DNA from: an uncultured Cohaesibacter sp.
GTDB lineage: Bacteria > Pseudomonadota > Alphaproteobacteria > Rhizobiales > Cohaesibacteraceae
Direction of reading: 5' to 3'
Length of the DNA stretch: 64,000 nt
Assembly (NCBI RefSeq): GCF_963682185.1
Contig: NZ_OY821667.1
Location: 4,601,501-4,665,500 of the forward strand
The translations under genes and the position numbers were made by a program. The notes below the pieces were generated by a model. The model searched no databases, had not been told where the DNA came from, and saw nothing but the letters and a program-made list of their open reading frames with translations. Below, piece by piece: positions 17,566 through 26,487 of this stretch; within the stretch, counting starts at the first letter, position 1, and each line of letters starts with the position of its first letter.

Positions 17566-18747
17566 ATGTCACTTTCTTCTTCCTCCTTTCAATTTATGAC
17601 GGCTTCGGCCATTCACTTCGGACGTGGCAAGGCGGAGCAGGCCATATCAGAGATCGGCAAGTTGGGGTCGCCATTGCTCTTGGTACATGGGCGCGAAGGC
17701 AGGCGTGTACAGTGGCTGTCAGATGCGCTGATCGAGCTGGGGGTGGAGGTTGTGGGCCTCTCCGTGCCCAGAGAGCCGGATATTGCTCTTATAGAAGACG
17801 GTGTCACTCATGCGCGCGCAACGCGGGTGCGTGCCGTTGTCGCGATCGGAGGGGGCGCAGTGATTGATGCGGGCAAGGCGTTGGCTGCCCTGGTGCCAGC
17901 TGAGCGGCCGGTGATGGATCATCTCGAGGTGGTTGGCAAGGGATTGCCTCTGGAACAAGAGCCTTTGCCGTTTGCGGCTCTGCCAACGACGGCAGGCACA
18001 GGCGCCGAGGTGACGAAGAATGCCGTACTCACTGTGCCTGAGGCTGCGCGCAAGGTTTCGCTCAGAGATCCGCGCATGCTGCCGAACATGGCCATTGTTG
18101 ATCCGGCGCTGACGGACAATCTACCGCGCGCCATTACGCTGGCCAGCGGGCTGGATGCTGTGACACAGGTCATCGAACCCTATCTTTCCTGTAAGGCCAA
18201 TATGCTAACAGACCTCATCTGTTACGATGCGATCCCCAAGGGGATGAAAGCCTTGACCAGGCTGATGGAAGCCGAAGACAAAGCAGCCAGGGATGCCCTG
18301 GCTTGGACCAGCCTGTGTGGCGGCCTTGCGTTGGCCAATGCCGGGCTTGGCGCTGTGCATGGTCTGGCTGGTGTGCTGGGAGGCGTTACAGGGGGGGCGC
18401 ATGGTGCTCTATGCGGTGCTCTGTTGCCATATGTGTTAAGTGCAAATGAAGAGGCTTTGCAGACAAGCGAAGATCTGAGCGAGACAGTGCGTTCCGATTT
18501 GAACGAGCGCTTTGCCTTTGTCAAAAACTGTATCGGCGGAGCCTTGGGATGCTCCGCCGATCAGGCGTTTGATCAATTGGCAAGCTGGTCTCGCGCCAAC
18601 GCTTTGCCCGGTCTGGGAGATCTGGGGCTGGAGGCGGCCCAGATCCCTTCTGTCGCCGAAGCGTCCGCTATGTCGTCATCCATGAAGGGCAATCCGCTTC
18701 CCCTGTCCAGGGAAACGTTGGAAACCATCCTTCATGTCGCCAGCTGA
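17566..18747 (+). CDS. iron-containing alcohol dehydrogenase family protein
   Basis: A cytoplasmic type III (iron-activated) dehydrogenase of 393 residues. GGGAVIDAGKAL is the NAD(P)-binding loop, PTTAGTGAEVT is the nucleotide-contact motif, and the metal site is built by an upstream Asp plus histidines in VHGLAGVLGG and GGAHGALCG. GGAG lies seven bases before the ATG. The closest family style is the maleylacetate reductase/1,3-propanediol dehydrogenase group, so it may reduce an aldehyde or a ketoacid. Divergence from pflB fits a fermentation role disposing of NADH, alongside AdhE at 34164, but the substrate is not shown by the sequence. Confidence 0.88.
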   Translation: MSLSSSSFQFMTASAIHFGRGKAEQAISEIGKLGSPLLLVHGREGRRVQWLSDALIELGVEVVGLSVPREPDIALIEDGVTHARATRVRAVVAIGGGAVIDAGKALAALVPAERPVMDHLEVVGKGLPLEQEPLPFAALPTTAGTGAEVTKNAVLTVPEAARKVSLRDPRMLPNMAIVDPALTDNLPRAITLASGLDAVTQVIEPYLSCKANMLTDLICYDAIPKGMKALTRLMEAEDKAARDALAWTSLCGGLALANAGLGAVHGLAGVLGGVTGGAHGALCGALLPYVLSANEEALQTSEDLSETVRSDLNERFAFVKNCIGGALGCSADQAFDQLASWSRANALPGLGDLGLEAAQIPSVAEASAMSSSMKGNPLPLSRETLETILHVAS

Positions 18748-18830
18748 ACGCTTCGAGGGTCAATAGGTGCAAGTTTCATATTGATCCCGACTGACGCGCT
18801 TGCCATTGTCAAACGTCCGGTCTCTAGACA

Positions 18831-19661
18831 TCAGTGGGCCATGAAGACTGGCACTTTTACACTCTGCAGCATTTCGGTGGTGACACCGCCGAAAATGTCC
18901 TGTGAGAATTTCGAGTGCTCATAAGCCCCCATGATAATCAGATCAGAGCCCATTTCGTCTGCCGTTTGAACAATGGTTTCGGCGACCGAGCGCCCTGTGC
19001 CGCGATCATGGATGTGGGATGCTTCTACATTATGACGCTCCAACAGACCCATGATGCCATGGTCTGGATGTTGATCCACCGTGTGGGAGGCGCCAACAGT
19101 CAACAAGGTGACCTGCGTGCCCTGTTCCAGCATTGGCATGGCGTCGCCAACCGCGCGGGCGATGGTGCGTTTGCCATCCCAGGCGATCAGGACCTTGCGA
19201 GCTGGTCCCTTTGATTTGAAACCATCCGGAACGACGACAATCGGACGGCCGCTTTGCAGGGCTATCCTGTCGGGATAGGCGGCGAGAAACTCATATTGCT
19301 CATCTTCAGGGTGATTGCCAGTGATCACCATGTCATAGCAACGGGCGATCTCGGAGATGGATGTCATCATATGCGGTTCGACATCAATAAAGGTGGTACG
19401 GCCTTCAAGATTGGCTGCCTTGACCGTGTCCTGGAACCGCTGTGTTATCTCGGCTATCCGCTTTTTCTCGGCATTCTGAACAGCCAGATGCACTTCGTCA
19501 GACACAATCGTGGCGATGCGCCGCTCCATCTTGGAATAGCCATGTCTCACGATACCGGTGAGCCATGCATCATAATGATGAGCGAGCTTGATCGCGAAGT
19601 CGAGACCGCTCCCTTCATCCTGCTCTCCGCTATAGGCATAGAGAATGCTCTTGATGGTCAT
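18831..19661 (-). CDS. universal stress protein with two Usp domains
   Basis: The ATG at 19661 has GGAGG seven bases upstream and gives 276 residues made of two tandem UspA folds (about 1-145 and 150-276). The second domain carries an ATP-type loop near MGAYEHSKFS and FGGVTTEM. Tandem Usp proteins are induced by oxygen limitation or stationary phase in many proteobacteria, and the position next to pfl and the alcohol dehydrogenase fits that. No DNA-binding or membrane segment is present. It is convergent with the dehydrogenase gene, with an 83-base gap that has no clear terminator. Confidence 0.9.
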   Translation of the reverse strand: MTIKSILYAYSGEQDEGSGLDFAIKLAHHYDAWLTGIVRHGYSKMERRIATIVSDEVHLAVQNAEKKRIAEITQRFQDTVKAANLEGRTTFIDVEPHMMTSISEIARCYDMVITGNHPEDEQYEFLAAYPDRIALQSGRPIVVVPDGFKSKGPARKVLIAWDGKRTIARAVGDAMPMLEQGTQVTLLTVGASHTVDQHPDHGIMGLLERHNVEASHIHDRGTGRSVAETIVQTADEMGSDLIIMGAYEHSKFSQDIFGGVTTEMLQSVKVPVFMAH

Positions 19662-20140
19662 GCTGCTTCCTCCTTCTCGCTCTGCCGCGTTCGAAGAGAT
19701 AAAAGCCTGTGACACATTCTGGTCGACGGCAAAGACCTGCCGAACATGGCAATCTGGAAAGGGAACATGCGGGGGACGCACTCATTTTGCCGGAACACTG
19801 CAAGAAGCGTCCGTTTCGACGTCTAGGCCCCTTCAGCGCTTCTGCGCGGCCAATTTTTCTATATCGGGCCTTTTCGCCGATGCGAACGGGTCGTATGCGA
19901 TATCTCACTCGAAATAACGCGACGGTATGACCATCATGCAATGCCAATCCACCATTGAACCCTTCTCTTCATTCTAGAAAAGGGAGGGATATCTAACAAT
20001 ATGGAATATAGTCATAATTCGGAAGCAAGGGGGGCCTGTCGCTTTCTAGGCTCATCTTATGCAGAAGCCTATAGACCTTAGATCTAGGAATGCGTTGGCG
20101 TTTGGAGCGGTTCTAGCGCAACCGGTCCACGCATTCATCA
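19662..20140. other. intergenic region upstream of the universal stress gene
   Basis: Of the 479 bases, the part near 19950-20040 is AT-rich and contains GAAT-N9-ATTC at about 20008-20024. The open frames here are short and lack ribosome binding sites. It must hold the stress-gene promoter; the DMT gene ends at 20141. Confidence 0.4.
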
Positions 20141-21007
20141 TTAGCGATTGCTGCGGTGAATGGCATAGAGCCCGGCACCAACAATCATGATGGCTCCCAG
20201 AATGGTGGACCAGATCGGTAGATCGCCAAACACCAGAAAGCCAATGGGGATGGACCACACAATCTGCATATAGGTAAAGGGCTGAATGGCACTTGCCTCT
20301 GTGAGAGAAAGGGCTTTCATGACGCTGAAATGAGCTGCCGTGCTGAAGATGCAGGCCCCGGCCAGCAGGGGAAAGTTCATCTCGGACAGGGCAGGAGCCA
20401 TTTGCAGACCTGGCCATGTGGTCGCGATAACACCAATGAGCCCGGCATAGAAAAAAGAGGTCAGAGTGGTGTCACGGCGGCTCGCCAGGCGCGTGAACAG
20501 TTGGTAAAGCGCAAAGGAAGAGGTCGCCGCCAAAGCCACGAACCCGCCATAGCCCCAGATATTGCCGCTTGGCTGCATGGCGATCGCCAGCCCCAGAAGG
20601 CCCACAAGCAACGCCCCGATGCGATGCCAGCCGACCTGTTCCCCAAGGAAAACCGCGGCAAGCCCTGTCACGATAAGCGGATGCACCATGATGATGGTGG
20701 TTACCTCCGCAAGGCCGAGCATGCTGTAAGAGTAGATAATGAGGGCGATCTCCGTGACCAGCAATAAGCCGCGTAAAATCTGCAGGAACGGGCGCGGGGT
20801 TTTGACCGCCGAGGCAAGTCCCTCTTTGCTCATCAAAGCCCAGATGGAGGCGACTATGAGATGAAACCAATAACGCACCATCATGATGAACCAGACGGAA
20901 TGATCCACCACGAGCAATTTGGAAATTGCATCATGCATAGAGAAAATGATCGTGGCTAGAATGGCAAAGAAAATGCCCAGATTTCTTGGAGAACTGATCG
21001 CCGACAT
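20141..21007 (-). CDS. DMT-superfamily (EamA) transporter
   Basis: The 288-residue protein has ten hydrophobic helices in two EamA repeats (about 8-140 and 150-285), typical of inner-membrane exporters of amino acids or other metabolites (RhaT/YdcZ/S-adenosylmethionine-type relatives). The ATG at 21007 is preceded by AAGGGAG at a suitable distance. It stands alone on the minus strand, preceded by a perfect 17-bp palindrome and a TTGAAGT repeat. The substrate cannot be predicted. Confidence 0.88.
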   Translation of the reverse strand: MSAISSPRNLGIFFAILATIIFSMHDAISKLLVVDHSVWFIMMVRYWFHLIVASIWALMSKEGLASAVKTPRPFLQILRGLLLVTEIALIIYSYSMLGLAEVTTIIMVHPLIVTGLAAVFLGEQVGWHRIGALLVGLLGLAIAMQPSGNIWGYGGFVALAATSSFALYQLFTRLASRRDTTLTSFFYAGLIGVIATTWPGLQMAPALSEMNFPLLAGACIFSTAAHFSVMKALSLTEASAIQPFTYMQIVWSIPIGFLVFGDLPIWSTILGAIMIVGAGLYAIHRSNR

Positions 21008-21086
21008 GAAAGGGAGCCTTTACTTAAGCTGGGGACTTTTCAGGCAAGAAAATAGATCAAACATATTGAAGTCTTGAAGTACACGC

Positions 21087-21103
21087 AGATCTGAAACAGA
21101 TCT
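21087..21103. promoter_or_regulatory. 17-bp perfect palindrome, candidate operator of the DMT transporter
   Basis: AGATCTG (21087-21093) and CAGATCT (21097-21103) flank AAA. It lies 80-96 bases upstream of the transporter start on the minus strand. Confidence 0.5.
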
Positions 21104-21205
21104 TTACTACATGCAATATGCATAGACGACTGACCTAACCAGAACAAGCTTGTTTTCTTGCGCTAGCAGGGAAGGGCCGGATTTGTAAAATTTGTAAAAT
21201 TTCAA

Positions 21206-21227
21206 AATTATCGAAAATTTGATAATT
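21206..21227. repeat. inverted repeat in AT-rich tract
   Basis: AATTATC and GATAATT flank an eight-base spacer, directly after two copies of TTTGTAAAA. It may be a binding site for the adjacent LacI regulator or merely low-complexity DNA. Confidence 0.3.
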
Positions 21228-21580
21228 GATGAAATATTCAAATAGACGAATTGGTCATTGTGACAGATTTGAGTGGTCAAACCAATAAATTGAAAAAATA
21301 GATTTTGTACAACTGTGTCCGTGACAATATATCCGATTTAAAACAAGCGCTAATGTAAATTTCTATTTGCAAACAAAGAGCAATTTTGACAATAAAAGAT
21401 AGCTTCAACCATAGTGCGTTGATTCTTTTCTGGGGTCAGCGTATCTGCTTATATCCTCCTGTCTTTTGCTTAAAAAATGCGCGTGTGATTTATCAGATAT
21501 GCTGGAATTACGACCACGCTCTCTTGTCTGTATTTGGGGTCTGTACATGAGAGCGTTCAATTATTTCCGTGGGGTAGGCA

Positions 21581-22591
21581 ATGGCAACTTTAGCAGATAT
21601 TGCTAGAGAAGTTGGCGTCTCTAATAAGACTGTGTCTCTTACGTTGCGCGGTAAGAGATGTTCAAGTGAAGAGACCGCTAAGCGTATTTACGAGGTGGCT
21701 GAAAGAACCGGCTATCTGGAAAAATACACAACAAGAACCAACAATCTGGAGCAATTTTCCTTTATTGGTTTTATCGCAGACAATGTTGCAACATCGCCTT
21801 ATTCGGTAGAACTCCTGCGCGGAGCGCAGGCTGAGGCGCTCTCAAATGGCCGAATTCTGCTTGTCGGGTCGCTTGAAGGCGAGATGCAGAATTTGTCAGG
21901 AATCTGCCGTATGTTTCGCACATACAAGGCCGCAGGCTTTATTTACGCGTCCCAGCATCGTCAATATGTCAATCATTCCGACTGCTTTGGTGACGAAAGC
22001 GTGGTCTATATGAACTGTACGCCCGTCAACAGCAACGGCAAGATCATATTGCCCGATGACGAAAAGGGGGGCTATTTGCAGGCATCACATCTCTTGGAGT
22101 TGGGACATCGCAATATTGCGGTTATCTCTTTGCCCCATGAAGACCCGGCCACTTCATTGCGCCTGAAAGGGATTTCCAAGGCTATGGCAAAGCAGGGGCT
22201 CTCGCTCAATTCGGACATGTGCCATCTGGGCGTTTCGGGCTATTTCGATGTCGGTGAAACCTACATCGCCTATGAAAAGGCAAAAGAGGTGCTGACCGCA
22301 CCCAATCGCCCTTCAGCCATCATTTGCGGTAATGACCGCATTGCGCTCATGGTTATGAATGCGGCCGGGGATCTGGGCATCAAGGTGCCATCTGAGCTGT
22401 CTGTCATGGGCTTTGATGATTTCAAAACCATCTCGGAACATATACGACCTCAGCTGACGACCGTGAGCCTGCCCTATTTTAAAATGGGACAGCGGGCGGT
22501 TTCTGAAATCGTGAAGGGCAGCGAGCATTCAAATTTTGTCAATCTGATTTCATGCGAACTTATCAAGCGACAGTCCTGCGCACCGCTCTGA
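21581..22591 (+). CDS. LacI family transcriptional regulator
   Basis: Residues 1-60 are a LacI helix-turn-helix with hinge (ATLADIAREVGVSNKTVSLTLRG), although TVSLTLRG departs from the usual TVSRVLNG and so may read an altered operator. Residues 65-336 are a periplasmic-binding-protein-like effector domain, including the family's VMGFDDFKTISEHIRPQLTT. GGGGTAGG precedes the ATG. The genes on either side (DMT exporter, yqjG) are not sugar genes, so the regulon and effector are unknown; a carbohydrate elsewhere in the genome is possible. Confidence 0.92.
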   Translation: MATLADIAREVGVSNKTVSLTLRGKRCSSEETAKRIYEVAERTGYLEKYTTRTNNLEQFSFIGFIADNVATSPYSVELLRGAQAEALSNGRILLVGSLEGEMQNLSGICRMFRTYKAAGFIYASQHRQYVNHSDCFGDESVVYMNCTPVNSNGKIILPDDEKGGYLQASHLLELGHRNIAVISLPHEDPATSLRLKGISKAMAKQGLSLNSDMCHLGVSGYFDVGETYIAYEKAKEVLTAPNRPSAIICGNDRIALMVMNAAGDLGIKVPSELSVMGFDDFKTISEHIRPQLTTVSLPYFKMGQRAVSEIVKGSEHSNFVNLISCELIKRQSCAPL

Positions 22592-22609
22592 ATGAGCACG
22601 CTGATAACT

Positions 22610-22642
22610 TAAAAAAGCAAGAGTGATGTCATCACTCTTGCT
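22610..22642. terminator. terminator of yqjG, convergent with LacI gene
   Basis: AGCAAGAGTGAT (22616-22627) pairs perfectly with ATCACTCTTGCT (22631-22642) across GTC. The T-run lies on the minus-strand side (A-run at 22611-22616), so it mainly serves yqjG. Confidence 0.9.
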
Positions 22643-22685
22643 TCACATCTATTCATTGCCGAATTCTCTAATGCTCTTTCAGCAT

Positions 22686-23672
22686 TCAGGCCGCCTTCAA
22701 CTGAACCCTGTTATGTGGTCGGTTATAGTCGATCTGAGGGCCCATGGGCACGATCCGTGTCGGGTTGATCATGTCATGGCTGGTGTAATAATGGTTCTTG
22801 ATGTGATCCATCCGCACTGTCTTGGCCACGCCTGACTGCTGATAAAGGTCGCGAACATAGTTGGACAGGTTCGGATAGGATTCAATCGAGCGTAGATTGC
22901 ATTTGAAATGGCCGTAATAGACCGAGTCAAAGCGGATAAGGGTCGTGAACAGGCGCCAATCGGCTTCCGTCTGGCCGTAATCCAGCAGAAAGCGTGATTT
23001 TGAAAGCCGCGCTTCCAGCCAGTCCAGCGTCTCGAACAGCGGAACAAGCGCTTCCTCATAGGCCGCTTGGGTCGTGGCAAAGCCGGCCTTGTAGACGCCA
23101 TTGTTGACGGTGTGGTAAATCCGTTCATTCAGCTCTTCGATTTCTGCGCGATGAGCTTCCGGCCAAAAATCACCCGCTTTTGCGCCGATGCCGTCAAAAG
23201 CGGAATTCAGCATGCGGATGATTTCGGACGACTCGTTGGAAACAATCGTGCCGGTTTTCTTGTCCCACAACACAGGCACCGTCACACGGCCACTATAGGT
23301 CGCATCGGCCTTGGTGTAGATTTCATGCAGATAGCGGGCACCGAAGAGAGGATCGGGAATAACGCCATCTGCGTCCTCGAAGGTCCAGCCATTTTCGCCC
23401 ATGAAGCTATTGACCACGGAAACCGAGATTATGTCTTCAAGCCCTTTGAGGGCGCGGAAAATCAGAGTGCGGTGTGCCCAGGGGCATGCGTAGGAAACAT
23501 AGAGATGATAGCGCCCGGCTTCTGCCTTGAATCCGGCTTCACCTGTGGGGCCTGCGGAGCCATCGGCCGTCACCCAGTTGCGAAAAGCGGAATCCTTGCG
23601 CACGAAGCGCCCGCCGGTGGATTTGGTGTCATACCACTGATCATGCCATTTGCCATCAACGAGCAGTCCCAT
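22686..23672 (-). CDS. yqjG: glutathionyl-hydroquinone reductase (Xi-class glutathione transferase)
   Basis: The enzyme reduces glutathionyl-hydroquinones to hydroquinones in the cytoplasm, a clean-up step for quinone adducts. The 328-residue length and the catalytic motif CPWAHR (in SYACPWAHRTLIF) identify the YqjG/ECM4 (Xi) class, together with the all-alpha C-terminal domain. The cysteine of that motif forms the mixed disulfide. It lies downstream of wrbA and pirin on the same strand with a 163-base gap carrying a strong hairpin, so it may be a separate unit of the same stress response. Confidence 0.92.
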   Translation of the reverse strand: MGLLVDGKWHDQWYDTKSTGGRFVRKDSAFRNWVTADGSAGPTGEAGFKAEAGRYHLYVSYACPWAHRTLIFRALKGLEDIISVSVVNSFMGENGWTFEDADGVIPDPLFGARYLHEIYTKADATYSGRVTVPVLWDKKTGTIVSNESSEIIRMLNSAFDGIGAKAGDFWPEAHRAEIEELNERIYHTVNNGVYKAGFATTQAAYEEALVPLFETLDWLEARLSKSRFLLDYGQTEADWRLFTTLIRFDSVYYGHFKCNLRSIESYPNLSNYVRDLYQQSGVAKTVRMDHIKNHYYTSHDMINPTRIVPMGPQIDYNRPHNRVQLKAA

Positions 23673-23724
23673 AATGTTTCCTTCCTTCTTGTCGGTGCTT
23701 TTGTTTTTAAGTCTTGTCTTGTCC

Positions 23725-23753
23725 GGTCTGGAGGCTGGTTTGTTCTCCAGACC
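23725..23753. repeat. strong hairpin between wrbA and yqjG
   Basis: GGTCTGGAG (23725-23733) pairs perfectly with CTCCAGACC (23745-23753) around an 11-base loop. No T-run follows on the minus strand, so it is not a standard intrinsic terminator. It could protect the wrbA message end or be an operator. Confidence 0.45.
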
Positions 23754-23835
23754 AGAGATGTTGTTTTTGTTGTTCTTGTTGGCCTTGGTTGCGGTTTTGA
23801 CGGCTTATGCGCGTTCTTCTCGCAACAAGCAGGAG

Positions 23836-24435
23836 TTAGTCAGCAAGCTTGGAAGCAAGCTTGGCGATGTAAGAGCCTTGGTAACGGGCGCCTTCCAGTT
23901 CGATTTCGGAAGGCTGACGGGAGCCGTCACCATCGGTGATGGTGGTTGCACCATAAGGGGAGCCACCCTTCATTTCCTCGATACCCATCTGGCCCTGGAA
24001 TGCATAAGGCAGACCTGCGACCACCATGCCATGATGCAGCAAGGTCGGAATGAAGCCCATGATGGTGGTTTCCTGACCGCCATGCTGGGTCGCAGAGGAG
24101 GTGAAGACCGAGCCAACCTTGCCGGTCAGCTTGCCAGCAGCCCAGAGGCCACCGGTCTGATCCCAGAAATTGCGCATCTGGGAGGCGACAGTGCCAAATC
24201 GGGTGCCTGCACCAACGACAATGGCATCATACTGATCAAGCTCATTAGGATCTGCGATCGGGGCTTCCTGATCCATCTTGTAGTAAGAGGCCTTTGCCAC
24301 GTTTTCGGGAACAAGTTCCGGAACCCGTTTGATGGTGACGTCAGCGCCTTCGGCTTTTGCGCCTTCAGCAACAGCGTTGGCCATAGTTTCGATGTGGCCA
24401 TATGCGGAATAATAAAGAACGAGTACTTTTGCCAT
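23836..24435 (-). CDS. wrbA: NAD(P)H:quinone oxidoreductase, type IV
   Basis: WrbA is a flavodoxin-like FMN enzyme that reduces quinones by two electrons, avoiding semiquinones. The N-terminal [20 protein letters not shown] holds the FMN phosphate loop, and [19 protein letters not shown] is the WrbA-specific insertion near the active site. At 199 residues it matches E. coli WrbA (198). The gene follows the pirin gene after 53 bases and is probably in the same transcript, giving a quinone-handling pair. Confidence 0.95.
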   Translation of the reverse strand: MAKVLVLYYSAYGHIETMANAVAEGAKAEGADVTIKRVPELVPENVAKASYYKMDQEAPIADPNELDQYDAIVVGAGTRFGTVASQMRNFWDQTGGLWAAGKLTGKVGSVFTSSATQHGGQETTIMGFIPTLLHHGMVVAGLPYAFQGQMGIEEMKGGSPYGATTITDGDGSRQPSEIELEGARYQGSYIAKLASKLAD

Positions 24436-24488
24436 TGGTTTTGTCTCTGTCTGTTTTTGGTATTTAGAAGTTTGCCCGGCCTACTGAC

Positions 24489-25400
24489 TTAATGAGCCGG
24501 CTTGATAAAGGTTCCATTGCGCAATTCGTGAATGGCCTGATGGATTTCCTGCTTGGTGTTCATCACGATCGGACCATGCCAGGCGACTGGCTCCTGAAGA
24601 GGAGCACCCGAGACCAGCAGGAAGCGGACCCCTTGCGGACCGGCCAGAACTTCTACTTCATCCCCGGTGCCGAAATTAATCAGCGTGCGGTTACCGGACA
24701 TGTCACGAATATTCACTTCCTCGCCCATGACTTCCTTTTCGAGCAGGATGCCGCGTGGCTTTGAGGAATTGTCAAACTTGCCCGCGCCTTCGAAGACATA
24801 GGCAAAGGCGTTGCGGTAGGTGTCGATCTTGAAGCGCTTGCGCACGCCAGCCGGAACGAAAATGTCCAGATAAAGCGGATCGGCTGCAATGCCGTCGACA
24901 GGGCCGCGTTTGCCCCAGAACTCACCGACAACAACTTTGACGCTGGTGCCGTCGTCATCAATGATCTGCGGAATTTCCTTGGCTTCAACATCCTGATAGC
25001 GCGGCGCCGTCATTTTGAGGCTTGCTGGCAGGTTCGCCCAGAGCTGGAAGCCATGCATCTGGCCTTTCTCGTTTCCCTTGGGCATTTCCTGATGCATGAT
25101 GCCAGAGCCAGCCGTCATCCACTGGATGTCACCTGCGCCAAGACTGCCATGGTTACCAAGGCTATCGCCATGCTCGACTGTGCCATTGAGCACGTAGGTG
25201 ATGGTTTCGATGCCGCGGTGCGGATGCCAAGGGAAGCCACGGATGAAATCTTCCGGGTCATCGCCGCGAAAATCATCAAACAGCAGGAACGGGTCGCACT
25301 GCTTGGGATCATGAAAACCGAAGGCACGGTGCAGGCGCACGCCAGCCCCTTCCATGGTTTCCTGAGCTTGGGTGGTGGAAAGAATTGGTCTGATAGACAT
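24489..25400 (-). CDS. pirin family protein
   Basis: A bicupin of 303 residues. The N-terminal metal site is visible as HPHRGIETITYV followed by the histidine in EHGDSLGNHG, matching pirins that bind Fe(II) or another metal and may have quercetin 2,3-dioxygenase activity; the second cupin lacks clear ligands. The ATG has GGAG seven bases upstream. It is first in a run pirin-wrbA-(yqjG) and divergent from a GntR regulator, which suggests joint control in response to aromatic or quinone stress. The physiological reaction is not established by sequence. Confidence 0.92.
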   Translation of the reverse strand: MSIRPILSTTQAQETMEGAGVRLHRAFGFHDPKQCDPFLLFDDFRGDDPEDFIRGFPWHPHRGIETITYVLNGTVEHGDSLGNHGSLGAGDIQWMTAGSGIMHQEMPKGNEKGQMHGFQLWANLPASLKMTAPRYQDVEAKEIPQIIDDDGTSVKVVVGEFWGKRGPVDGIAADPLYLDIFVPAGVRKRFKIDTYRNAFAYVFEGAGKFDNSSKPRGILLEKEVMGEEVNIRDMSGNRTLINFGTGDEVEVLAGPQGVRFLLVSGAPLQEPVAWHGPIVMNTKQEIHQAIHELRNGTFIKPAH

Positions 25401-25591
25401 TTCTTTTCTCCATCACGGGCAGCAAAGCGCTCCCGGAAATCTGTTGACTGTTTAGGCACCCGCCGGAAGCCTGTGCGCTTCGTCTCGTTGGGGTGCCTTG
25501 CTTGACTTATTAGGTAATAGTCCATAGGCCTTTTGAGAAGCGCAAAGAATTCATATAACCCATGAGTGTTAAAACATTGATTAAGTCTTTT

Positions 25592-25610
25592 GTATGCAAT
25601 TTAGGCATAC
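25592..25610. promoter_or_regulatory. inverted repeat between pirin and GntR genes, candidate operator
   Basis: GTATGC (25592-25597) and GCATAC (25605-25610) flank a seven-base spacer in an AT-rich stretch, 192 bases from the pirin start and 150 bases from the regulator start. GntR/FadR-type proteins often bind such a site in a shared promoter. Confidence 0.5.
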
Positions 25611-25760
25611 TTAAGCATAAACCGCCAAGATTGATCGCCTTGGCAATCGGTGATACCGTCAGCCGCAAATCGAAGTATCATCCGATTCAAAAAGACCGTA
25701 ATTCAAGTCAAGCGGCGTCGCTGGACAGCCTGCGCCCCTGCTCAATTGGTAAAAAGACCC

Positions 25761-26474
25761 GTGACGCAATCAAGCCAAAACAATCAGAAAGCCCCCAGCC
25801 TTGCCGACGCCGTTTATGAGGCGCTTCTGAGCCGCATTGTGACCGGCGTTTATCCTGAAAACAGCAAATTGCCGACTGAAGCCGAGTTGGCTGAAGATCT
25901 CGGAGCGTCCCGCCCTACGGTACGCGCGGCCATTGCGCGCTTGCGTGAAAGCGGCCTTGTGGCTTCTCGCCGCGGCTCGGGCAGCTTTGTACTCAAGCGG
26001 CCAGACGACAGCTTTTTGCAATTTGCGCCCATTGAATCGATTGCCGACATTCAGCGCTCTTATGAATATCGTATCATGCTGGAAGGGGAGGCGGCCTATT
26101 TTGCAGCCGAGCGGGCCGGTGTCGAGCATCTGGACAAGATGTCCATCGAGCTGAAGCGCATGGATGATGCCATTGAAACCGGCGACATGGGAACCGGGGA
26201 AGACTACCGCTTTCATCTGGCAATCTGCGAGGCGGCGGACAACCACTTCTTCGTCAGTTCCTTTCAGGCGCTGACCGAGGTATCCCTGCAAGCGATGGAT
26301 ATTTCGCGCAATCTCTCATCCCGCAGCAAGCAGGCCCGCCGTGTCATCGTGCAGGAAGAGCATCACCGCATCTTCAATGCCATTCGCGCGCGCGACATGG
26401 ATGCCGCCCGCATGCGGATGCAGGAGCATATCCGCAACGCTCGTCGTCGCATCTTTGAAGGGCCGCTTTCCTGA
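25761..26474 (+). CDS. GntR family (FadR/FCD subfamily) transcriptional regulator
   Basis: The winged helix (about residues 10-75) shows the GntR signature KLPTEAELAEDLGASRPTVRAA, and the rest is an all-helical FCD domain with candidate metal-binding residues. I take the GTG at 25761 (237 residues) as start because the frame upstream to 25650 encodes an unlikely Arg-rich stretch; neither start has a strong ribosome binding site, so this is uncertain. It is divergent from pirin-wrbA and is the natural candidate regulator of that unit, perhaps sensing a carboxylic acid as FCD proteins do. It ends 13 bases from the convergent selO gene. Confidence 0.88.
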   Translation: MTQSSQNNQKAPSLADAVYEALLSRIVTGVYPENSKLPTEAELAEDLGASRPTVRAAIARLRESGLVASRRGSGSFVLKRPDDSFLQFAPIESIADIQRSYEYRIMLEGEAAYFAAERAGVEHLDKMSIELKRMDDAIETGDMGTGEDYRFHLAICEAADNHFFVSSFQALTEVSLQAMDISRNLSSRSKQARRVIVQEEHHRIFNAIRARDMDAARMRMQEHIRNARRRIFEGPLS

Positions 26475-26487
26475 TGGCATTAGCCGG

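Larger units (their letters stand above)
21008..21580. other. AT-rich divergent intergenic region between DMT transporter and LacI regulator
   Basis: These 573 bases hold no supported gene. They contain tandem TTGAAGT (21066-21080), a 17-bp palindrome (21087-21103), a direct repeat of TTTGTAAAA (21182-21199) and an inverted repeat AATTATC/GATAATT (21206-21227). No LacI-type palindrome with a central CG was seen. Confidence 0.5.

Noticed and set aside
25650-25760. N-terminal extension of the GntR regulator
   Set aside because: The added 37 residues are Arg-rich and unlike the family's N-terminus; the start at 25761 fits better though its ribosome binding site is weak.
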